NCBI RefSeq assembly: GCF_000972385.1
Contig: NZ_JXTE01000027.1
Span: 28,084-92,083, forward strand
Source: Streptomyces sp. WM6386
Lineage (GTDB): Bacteria; Actinomycetota; Actinomycetes; Streptomycetales; Streptomycetaceae
Reading direction: 5' to 3'
Length of the DNA stretch: 64,000 nucleotides
The notes below the pieces were generated by a model. The model had not been told where the DNA came from. It saw nothing but the letters and a program-made list of their open reading frames with translations, and made no database searches. A program made the translations under genes and the position numbers. Every line of letters begins with the position of its first letter. The first letter of the stretch is position 1. This document shows, piece after piece, positions 16,503-23,136 of the stretch.

Positions 16503-17189
16503 ATGACACAACACGGTTTGGATGCTGGAAGGGATGAGGACGACGTCCCGGAGTGGGTGGACCAAGTGATGGCGACAGTGGCCGCCGAGGTCCGCAGACG
16601 AAGGAAGGAGCTGCGCATGAGCGCCCAGGACCTGGCTGACCGCTGCGAGGAGATCGGCCACCCGATCCCGCGCAACGTGATCGCCAACATGGAATCCGGC
16701 CGCCGCGCCAACCTGCCCCTGGTCGACGTCATGGTCCTCGCCGAAGCCCTGCGGACCTACCCGATCTGCCTGCTCTACCCCGTCGGCTACGTCGACCGAG
16801 TCCAGCGCCTCCCCTTGCAGCACTCCGAGCGGACCTGGGATGCCATGCGCTGGTTCACCGGCGACACGGAGGACTTCGGCATGGAAGACGACATGCTCCG
16901 TTCCTTCCGTGCCCACATTCACCACCAGCGCGCCGCCCTGGCCGCTCTGAAGGGCGAGAAGCACGAGCTCTGGAAGGCCGAGACGGCACCCAACCGGGCA
17001 GAACGCGAGGAAGCCGTACTCGCCCAAGCCGACTACGCAGAAAGGGCATTGGAAGCCAAGTACCGGCTCCGCAGTGCCCGCGCCTTCATCCGCGAAGACG
17101 GCGGCACCCCACCGCACCTGCCGCCGGAACTCGCCGACGTCGACCCACCCGAGACCGACCCCAGCACCACCGAGGAGAACGATCTTTGA
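16503..17189 (+). CDS. XRE-family transcriptional regulator of the element
   Basis: 228 residues. The HTH spans about residues 27-85 (EVRRRRKELRMSAQDLADRC, then NVIANMESGRR in the usual position of the recognition helix), and the rest is a charged helical region. It is encoded immediately upstream of and coupled to the integrase (its TGA overlaps the TTG start of int). Control of integrase and, from the opposite strand, excisionase expression is the likely role, as in other actinomycete integrative elements. Confidence 0.87.
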   Translation: MTQHGLDAGRDEDDVPEWVDQVMATVAAEVRRRRKELRMSAQDLADRCEEIGHPIPRNVIANMESGRRANLPLVDVMVLAEALRTYPICLLYPVGYVDRVQRLPLQHSERTWDAMRWFTGDTEDFGMEDDMLRSFRAHIHHQRAALAALKGEKHELWKAETAPNRAEREEAVLAQADYAERALEAKYRLRSARAFIREDGGTPPHLPPELADVDPPETDPSTTEENDL

Positions 17190-18706
17190 AGGGTTCCACC
17201 CACCGCCGCTGCTACTGCCGAGACCCCCACACCGGCAAGCCGCTCGGCAAGAAGTGCCCCAAGCTCTCCAGCCGCAAGCACGGCTCGTACTCCATACGCC
17301 AGGAACTCCCGCCCCGCGAAGACGGCACGCGCCGCTCCTTCAGCCGCGCCGGCTACGAGTCCCTCAAGGACGCGCAGGCCGACCTCGACCACGTCCGCTC
17401 CCTGCTCACCCTCGCGGAGAAGGACGACCCGGACAGCCTTCAGCGCCTCGTCGACATGCTGGAGGAGGTCGCGGTCGAGAAGGCCCCGCTCCCGGCCATC
17501 GAGGAGACCCGACGCCGCCTGAGGGCGGGCCTGGCCCTCCGTGGCAGCCTCACCGTCGGCGAGCGGCTCGACCAGTGGTTCGCCGCGAAGAAGCGCCGCA
17601 AAACCACGCTCAACGGCTACGCCTCCCACATCCGCGTCCACCTGAAGCCGCGCATCGGCCACGTACGCCTCGACCGCCTCAACGTCGGCCACCTGGTGGA
17701 GATGTTCGACGGGATAGCCGACGACAACGAGGTCATCGCGGCCGAGAACGAGGCCCGCCGCGAGCAGATCGCCCGCTGCAAGCCGAGTAAGCCCGGCCGC
17801 CCCGTAGGAGCCGAGCGGAAGCTGCTCGCGGCCGAACGGGCCAAGCTGGCGGAGATGAAGCCGTTCCGGAAGATCACCGGCCCGGCATCCCGTCAGGCGA
17901 TCCGCCGCACACTACGCGCTGCCCTCAACTCCGCGATCGCCCAGCAGCTCATCACCTTCAACCCGGCGTCCCATGTCGAGTTGGAGTCCGGCAAGCGCCC
18001 GAAGCCGCTTCTGTGGACCGACGAGCGAGTCCGACGCTGGCGTGAGACGGGCGAGGTCCCCGGCCCGGTGATGGTGTGGACCCCGCAGCAGTTCGGCGCC
18101 TTCCTCGACGCAGCCGAGGGCGACCGCCTGTACGCGATCTTCCACCTCATGGGTACCCGCGGCCTCCGTCGCGGCGAGGCAGTCGGCCAGGACTGGCACG
18201 AGATCGACCTCGGCGCCGGCCTCATCACGCCCGCCAAGGAGATCGTGGTGGACGGCTGGGACCCCTACGAGTCGGAGCCCAAGACGGACGGCAGCGCGAA
18301 CACGATCGCGCTCGACAGCACGACCATCTCCGAACTGCGCGACCACAAAGCCCGCCAGGAGAAGGAGCGCGCGAAGTGGGGCGAAGCCTGGCAGGACACC
18401 GGCAAGGTCTTCACGAAGGAAGACGGCTCGTGGCTCCACCCCGGGACGGTCTCCGAGACCTTCCGCTGCATCCTCGCCACGACCGACCTGCCGCCCATCA
18501 CCCTGCGGGACCTTCGCCACGTCGCCGCAACGCTCACGCACGGAGGCGGCGGCGACATCCACGCGGTGAAGGAGACCCTGCGGCACTCCACCATCACGCT
18601 GACCTCGGACACGTACACGAGCCTGCTCCCCGAGCTGGACCGTGAAATCGCCGAGAAGGCAGCGAAGCTGATCCCTCGGTCACGTCCGGCCGCTAGCACA
18701 ACCTGA
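17186..18706 (+). CDS. int: tyrosine recombinase/integrase
   Basis: 506 residues. An N-terminal basic, Cys-containing arm (CYCRDPHTGKPLGKKC) is followed by a core-binding domain (about 115-200) and a C-terminal catalytic domain. Catalytic positions visible are Arg328 (G-L-R-R-G-E), Arg444 in R-D-L-R-H, His467 (L-R-H-S) and Tyr477 (S-D-T-Y-T). The usual first histidine of the H-x-x-R box is Arg441 here. A TTG start overlaps the regulator stop (TTGA). Integrases of this size recombine short identical sequences, often tRNA 3' ends. The tRNA-Lys 2.6 kb downstream is the nearest candidate target. Confidence 0.92.
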   Translation: MKGSTHRRCYCRDPHTGKPLGKKCPKLSSRKHGSYSIRQELPPREDGTRRSFSRAGYESLKDAQADLDHVRSLLTLAEKDDPDSLQRLVDMLEEVAVEKAPLPAIEETRRRLRAGLALRGSLTVGERLDQWFAAKKRRKTTLNGYASHIRVHLKPRIGHVRLDRLNVGHLVEMFDGIADDNEVIAAENEARREQIARCKPSKPGRPVGAERKLLAAERAKLAEMKPFRKITGPASRQAIRRTLRAALNSAIAQQLITFNPASHVELESGKRPKPLLWTDERVRRWRETGEVPGPVMVWTPQQFGAFLDAAEGDRLYAIFHLMGTRGLRRGEAVGQDWHEIDLGAGLITPAKEIVVDGWDPYESEPKTDGSANTIALDSTTISELRDHKARQEKERAKWGEAWQDTGKVFTKEDGSWLHPGTVSETFRCILATTDLPPITLRDLRHVAATLTHGGGGDIHAVKETLRHSTITLTSDTYTSLLPELDREIAEKAAKLIPRSRPAASTT

Positions 18707-18773
18707 GAAGCACCGCCCCCCACCAGCGGCCGTTCCGTTTGCGTCTCAAGGCGGCGCGGCGCACGCTGGAAAT

Positions 18774-19742
18774 GTGACTTCCTTCGAGCTGCTGGCAAAG
18801 AAACACCCTGATCAGGCCGCACTCATGGAAATGATCCGTGACGCGTTTCCTCCAGGACAGTTCTTGCTTTCCAAGAACTTGCAACACTGGGATTGGGAGA
18901 AAGTCACCACGGGTCGCTGTCTGGGAGTGGGCCTAGTGCGCTTCGACGAGCACCCTCTACACCCTGCAGTTGTCGTGTCTCTGCAGACCGACAAGAAACA
19001 TAAATTGCCCCTGGGGTCAATCGGTCCGTTTCACGATACAGATGATGTCAGCAGAGCTTTGAGGGAGGTAAGCTTCACAGTCGCCGATGATTACTTTAAT
19101 AAAGATACGGCGAACAAAATTTCAATCATCGGAATGCCTTCGCCGAGATTGCTGTCACTCCCTGGCCTTGAAGCCAGGTGCGGAGCAACGCCAGGAACAT
19201 ATGGCGCCCGAATCCTCATCAACGACAGCCGACATGGCATTCTCACGGCAGGTCACGTGGCCCCCAATGAAGGCGCTCCAGCCTATGAGGGCCCCAGATT
19301 GATTGGCACAGTCTCAGCAACCAGGCACAGCAAAATTACGGCTCCCGGAACACCCACAGCCGACATCGCCATTATCGAGCTCCTGCAACAAGTCAACACC
19401 CACCCCAAAGAACAGTTCTTCCCCGAAGGCACAGGGGAAGACGGCGATCTCGTGAAGTCTTATGGGGCAGTCACTACCGGCCGTACATCCAAGATCGAAA
19501 TGATCTTGCCTGCGTTCGGCGACCCTCAGGAGGAAACCGGAGTCCTGGGGAACGTGATGTTGACCACAGAGGCTATATCGACATTCGGGGACTCTGGCGC
19601 CATCGCTGTTCAGGAACCACAGGCCCGCATCATCGGCCACGTCGTGGCAGGAGTCCCGGCTACAAGCGACTACGAGGGCTACAGCGTCATCCAGGATCTT
19701 CGCTACCAATTGAACCAATTTTCCGCAAGACTGACCGAATGA
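18774..19742 (+). CDS. cytosolic trypsin-like serine protease, possible defence component
   Basis: 322 residues. The chymotrypsin-fold triad is intact: His161 in L-T-A-G-H, Asp197 in T-A-D-I-A-I-I-E-L and Ser274 in F-G-D-S-G-A. There is no signal peptide or membrane segment, so it should act inside the cell. Residues 1-130 form an extra N-terminal domain that I cannot assign. The coding sequence is visibly AT-richer than its neighbours (runs such as positions 19085-19130), suggesting recent acquisition. It starts at GTG 18774, 67 bases after the integrase. Its stop overlaps the start of the next small gene (ATGA), forming a three-gene operon with a two-TM protein at the end. Confidence 0.85.
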   Translation: MTSFELLAKKHPDQAALMEMIRDAFPPGQFLLSKNLQHWDWEKVTTGRCLGVGLVRFDEHPLHPAVVVSLQTDKKHKLPLGSIGPFHDTDDVSRALREVSFTVADDYFNKDTANKISIIGMPSPRLLSLPGLEARCGATPGTYGARILINDSRHGILTAGHVAPNEGAPAYEGPRLIGTVSATRHSKITAPGTPTADIAIIELLQQVNTHPKEQFFPEGTGEDGDLVKSYGAVTTGRTSKIEMILPAFGDPQEETGVLGNVMLTTEAISTFGDSGAIAVQEPQARIIGHVVAGVPATSDYEGYSVIQDLRYQLNQFSARLTE

Positions 19743-19951
19743 CCTCGACCAGCGAAGAGATGATCAAGGCTTACGCCGAGAGCCGACGGGTCAGCGGTGA
19801 TCTTCTCGGCTGGACGTTCGACGCCGATCACGATCAAGCCACGTTCATAATCCCTACGGATGTGGACCCCGAGACATTTCCGAAGCAGATATCTGGAATT
19901 CGAATCATATTGCGTCGTCTACCTCGACCACTCTCCCTGTCGGGGAGGTAA
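19739..19951 (+). CDS. small protein coupled to trypsin-like protease
   Basis: 70 residues starting in the ATGA overlap with the protease gene and ending 2 bases before the next gene, so it is firmly part of that operon. The segment F-P-K-Q-I-S-G-I-R-I in the C-terminal half resembles the I-P-x-x-I-x-G-x-x-V stretch that precedes the catalytic domain in many bacterial trypsin-like peptidases. The protein could therefore be a detached pro-segment or inhibitor. This is a weak resemblance noted by eye. No membrane segment or cysteine is present. Confidence 0.65.
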   Translation: MTSTSEEMIKAYAESRRVSGDLLGWTFDADHDQATFIIPTDVDPETFPKQISGIRIILRRLPRPLSLSGR

Positions 19952-19953
19952 TC

Positions 19954-20328
19954 ATGACAGATATAGCAGCTGCATCGGTTCAAGTGCCAGACGTAGCCAC
20001 CACTGTCGTCATATTTACACTAGTCTGCGCTGGGATATGCCTTGCTCTAGCAGTCATCTTCGCTTTCCTGGATAATGCATCCAGTGCCGTCCGGAAAGCC
20101 GCTGAAGCAGCTGCGCCAAAGACGGTGACCGAGTTCGAAACAGACGAAACCGGAAGGCCGCGCGCACGACCCCAAACAACTCACGTTGATTTCTCCGGGC
20201 TAGCAAAACTTGCCGAGGGGCTGGAGAAGCTCAATCATGCCGGCCGCTTCCTTATTGTCTCTCTGGCATTCACGGCGGTCGCAGCAGTAGCGGCAGGAGC
20301 TGGATCAATCGCTGGCGCGGTGGCATAG
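19954..20328 (+). CDS. two-TM membrane protein of the protease operon
   Basis: 124 residues with two hydrophobic helices, about 15-39 and 98-123. The second is a long Ala/Gly/Val-rich helix at the extreme C-terminus. A charged soluble linker (about 40-97) connects them. Placement directly after the protease and the small gene suggests that it is the membrane partner, either anchoring the protease or acting as the pore-like effector released by cleavage in the linker. A GGAGG sits 8 bases before the ATG, within the end of the preceding gene. No known family is recognised. Confidence 0.7.
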   Translation: MTDIAAASVQVPDVATTVVIFTLVCAGICLALAVIFAFLDNASSAVRKAAEAAAPKTVTEFETDETGRPRARPQTTHVDFSGLAKLAEGLEKLNHAGRFLIVSLAFTAVAAVAAGAGSIAGAVA

Positions 20329-20439
20329 CCTCAGAAGCAAACGACTCGTCCGTCTTTCTTGACCACGAGTGAGCCTGCATACAGGCGCTGTGCCAGGCCC
20401 CTCACACATCACGAGCGGCGACCGCCGGAAACCCGAAGC

Positions 20440-21132
20440 TCAGGCGACCGATGCCCGGAAGGGATCGGTGGGGAGGATCTCTGCGTGGTCGAAGAGCTGC
20501 TCCAACGCCTCGTGCCCGTGCCGCCTGCGGAACTCGATCTCGGCGGTGGTCACCGGCAGGGTCCACAGGATGCGGGCCTGTCCCCCAGGCAGCGGGCAGT
20601 GTTCAAGGTCGGGGCCGTGGAGATACGGCAGGCTAATGAGCAGGTGGTCGCAGGTCGAACCCGGCACCCACGGTTCACCGATCGGCATGCTGTGCTCCAG
20701 GTCGAGTTGATGCCCTCCGCAGTGGTAGTAGGCGGTCATCGCCATAAGCTCGATGAACCGCTGGTCGCGGACGGGCGCGGTCATGACGAACTCAAGTCCG
20801 TGACCGTGCTTCTCCATCGCGGCCCAACACCCGGCGGTTACATAGGCCCAGCTGTCGCTGCGGGGGCCGGGCTCGACCACGAGAACTCGCAGATCAGGCA
20901 CTAGCTCTCGCCGTTCTGACCCGAGGTCGTAGCCGACGACCTCCACAGCATGTCCTTTGAAGAACGCTCGGACGTGTGACTCAACGGCCTCCACGGCCAG
21001 CAGCCTTGCATCACTCACCGCGCGATCGTCCCAGACTGCAATCGACCGCCCCTGACGTTCACACAGCACCATGGAGCTACGGCCCCAGCCGCTGCTACCC
21101 GACACCTCGACTTGCGGCCTCACCAGCGTCAC
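20440..21132 (-). CDS. suppressor-of-fused (SUFU) domain protein
   Basis: 230 residues resembling the SUFU family. The C-terminal signature L-L-I-S-L-P-Y-x-x-G-P-D-L-E is followed by an I-L-W-T-L-P-V-T-x-x-E-x-E-F element, then H-G-x-E-A-L-E-Q-L-F-D and the closing D-P-F-R-A-S-V. In bacteria the family has been proposed to act as immunity proteins in polymorphic toxin loci and as general protein-binding domains. No toxin gene is adjacent here. The GTG start at 21132 is the longest; an ATG at 21072 would remove 20 poorly conserved residues. Whether it belongs to the island or to the chromosome is unclear. Confidence 0.82.
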   Translation of the reverse strand: MTLVRPQVEVSGSSGWGRSSMVLCERQGRSIAVWDDRAVSDARLLAVEAVESHVRAFFKGHAVEVVGYDLGSERRELVPDLRVLVVEPGPRSDSWAYVTAGCWAAMEKHGHGLEFVMTAPVRDQRFIELMAMTAYYHCGGHQLDLEHSMPIGEPWVPGSTCDHLLISLPYLHGPDLEHCPLPGGQARILWTLPVTTAEIEFRRRHGHEALEQLFDHAEILPTDPFRASVA

Positions 21133-21337
21133 AAGCGTAACGGGACAGCCCTCAGAGACCCTTAGAGACTGTGCACCGGCAGGCGGTCAGCCCGACAAGC
21201 CCAACTGCTGGCCATGGGCACATCCGCTCACGCATCGCTCACGCACGACCCCGACAACGAAGCAGCGCCTGACCCGACCGAAGCCGACTCAGACGCTGCA
21301 CAGCAGGTCAGAGGGGATACCCCCCACCTGCAACCCG

Positions 21338-21410
21338 TAGGCCCTGTGGGACTCGAACCCACAACCAATGGATTAAAAGTCCACTGCTCTGCCAATTGAG
21401 CTAAGGGCCC
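21338..21410 (-). tRNA. tRNA-Lys(TTT)
   Basis: 73-base cloverleaf on the minus strand. The acceptor is GGGCCCT/AGGGCCT (with one G-U at the first pair), the anticodon loop is CTTTTAA with TTT, and the T-arm contains GGTTCGAGTCC. CCA is not encoded. Its 3' end (position 21338) faces the accessory region to the left, the orientation expected if an element has integrated there. No second copy of the 3' end was found in the window. Confidence 0.95.
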
Positions 21411-21519
21411 AGGCGATGTTGCCTCCCCGAGCATAGCCGGACGCGGCCGAGTCTCCGATCGGGTATCGGTGACACGGCCGCGCCGGAAGGGGCGGGGCGA
21501 GTGGAAGTCGACCCAAAGA

Positions 21520-23073
21520 TCACGGATCAACCGGTTCCGGCGCCCCCTTGCGTGCCGCCTCGCGGGCCCGTGTCCGCTCGTGCTCGGGGTTCAGGAACCA
21601 GTGCCGGGCCGAGGCCAGCCACCAGACCGCCGCGAAGCCCAGGACCGCCAGGACGGCGATCGGCGCGTAGTTGAAGGTCTCCCAGGTGACCGGGGAGACC
21701 TGCGGCAGCATGAACAGGACCGTGATCACGCCGACCCACACCACCGACACCACACCGATCGCCCGGGACCAACGGCCCAGATGCCACGGCCCGCGCTCGA
21801 AGGCCTCGCCCTTGCGCAGCCGCAGCAGTGTCGGGATGACGTACGCGATGTACAGCCCGATCACCGCCACCGACGTCACCGCCGCGTAGGCCGTGTAGTT
21901 GATCAGATACGGCAGTCCCAGGACCAGCGCCCCCGAAGCCGCCAGCCACACGGCCGCGACCGGCGTGCGGGTGCGCGGGCTGACCGTGTGCCAGATGTGC
22001 GAGAACGGCAGCGCGCCGTCACGCGAGAAGGCGTAGATCATGCGGCTGTTGGCCGTCACCGAGGCCATCCCGCAGAACAGCTGTGCCCCGATCACGACGA
22101 GCAGCAGCAGCTTGCCGGCGGTCGCGCCCAGGGCGTCCAGGAGGATCTGCGCCGGGGGTGCGCCCGTCGAGGAGTTCAGCGCGCCGTCGTAGGACTGGAT
22201 CGCGAAGGTGAAGCCGAGGAGGAGGACGAATCCCGCTATCCACGACGTCCAGATCGACTGCACGATCCCCTTCGGGCCGGCCGTCGAGGCGTCGTGGGTC
22301 TCCTCGGTCATATGGGCGGAGGCGTCGTAGCCGGTGAAGGTGTACTGGGCCATCAGCAGGCCCAGCGCCACGACGTAGACCCCGCTCCCCCAGCCCGTGT
22401 TGTTGACGAACTCCGTGAACACGAAGGACGCGGACTGGTGGTGGTCCGGTACGAAGGTCAGCGCGCCGACGATCACCGCCACGCCCACCACGTGCCACCA
22501 CACACTGACGCTGTTGAGGATCGCGACGATCCGTACGCCGAAGGTGTTCAGCAGACCGTGCAGCGCGAGGATGCCCGCGAACAGCAGGATCGTCCGGCCC
22601 GGTGTCACCTCGAAGTCGAACTGCAGGTTCAGGTACGCGCCGAGGAAGGACGCGGCGCCGAAGTCGATGCCGGCGGTCACCGCGACCTGGCCGAGCACGT
22701 TGAACCAGCCCGTGAACCACGCCCAGGCGGCCGCGGTCCGGCTGGGGGCGAGCTGATGCGCCCAGAAGTACAGGCCTGCCGACGTCGGGTACGCCGAACA
22801 GATCTCGGCCATCGACAACCCGACGAACAGCGTCATCAGCCCGACCGCGACCCAGCCCCAGATCATCACCGAGGGGCCGCCGGTGTTCATCCCGAACAGG
22901 TACAGCGTCAGACAGCCCGACAGCACCGAGATGATCGTGAAGGAGACCGCGTAGTTGGAGAACGCCGACATGCGGCGGGCCAGAACCTGCGTGTAGCCGA
23001 GCTGGGCAAGGCGTTCCTCGTCGGAGAGTCCGGAGACCTTCGACTGCCCACTCGCTATGTGGTCATCTGTCAT
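21520..23073 (-). CDS. APC-family amino acid permease
   Basis: 517 residues with about 12 hydrophobic helices. The N-terminal cytosolic segment L-A-Q-L-G-Y precedes helix 1 (NYAVSFTIISVLSGCLTLYL), as in the amino acid/polyamine/choline branch (UGA4/GabP-like). A G-Y-D-A-S-A-H-M-T-E-E-T motif in the middle is typical of eukaryote-like GABA/choline permeases of the APC superfamily. ATG 23073 follows a GGGGG purine tract; an upstream GTG at 23109 is less likely. The substrate cannot be set from sequence. It is the first housekeeping gene right of the tRNA-Lys. Confidence 0.88.
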   Translation of the reverse strand: MTDDHIASGQSKVSGLSDEERLAQLGYTQVLARRMSAFSNYAVSFTIISVLSGCLTLYLFGMNTGGPSVMIWGWVAVGLMTLFVGLSMAEICSAYPTSAGLYFWAHQLAPSRTAAAWAWFTGWFNVLGQVAVTAGIDFGAASFLGAYLNLQFDFEVTPGRTILLFAGILALHGLLNTFGVRIVAILNSVSVWWHVVGVAVIVGALTFVPDHHQSASFVFTEFVNNTGWGSGVYVVALGLLMAQYTFTGYDASAHMTEETHDASTAGPKGIVQSIWTSWIAGFVLLLGFTFAIQSYDGALNSSTGAPPAQILLDALGATAGKLLLLVVIGAQLFCGMASVTANSRMIYAFSRDGALPFSHIWHTVSPRTRTPVAAVWLAASGALVLGLPYLINYTAYAAVTSVAVIGLYIAYVIPTLLRLRKGEAFERGPWHLGRWSRAIGVVSVVWVGVITVLFMLPQVSPVTWETFNYAPIAVLAVLGFAAVWWLASARHWFLNPEHERTRAREAARKGAPEPVDP

Positions 23074-23136
23074 GCCCCCAGCAATTCCCTTACCGGGGGC
23101 GTGACACACGTCACAACTTGGCCAGAAAGAGCCCTA

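Larger units (their letters stand above)
11223..18706. mobile_element. integrative mobilisable element module
   Basis: This is a contiguous set of relaxase, MobC, DUF2637/SpdB-like, DUF3631 ATPase, excisionase-like HTH, XRE regulator and tyrosine integrase genes. Relaxase plus MobC indicates single-strand mobilisation. No FtsK/TraB-like translocase, which actinomycete AICEs use for double-strand transfer, is present, so a helper element would be needed. Limits are gene limits, not att sites, which I could not identify by eye. Confidence 0.75.

Noticed and set aside
19000-20328. Phage remnant as an explanation of the AT-rich segment
   Set aside because: No phage structural, lysis or replication gene is present; the three genes form a tight operon with a protease core.
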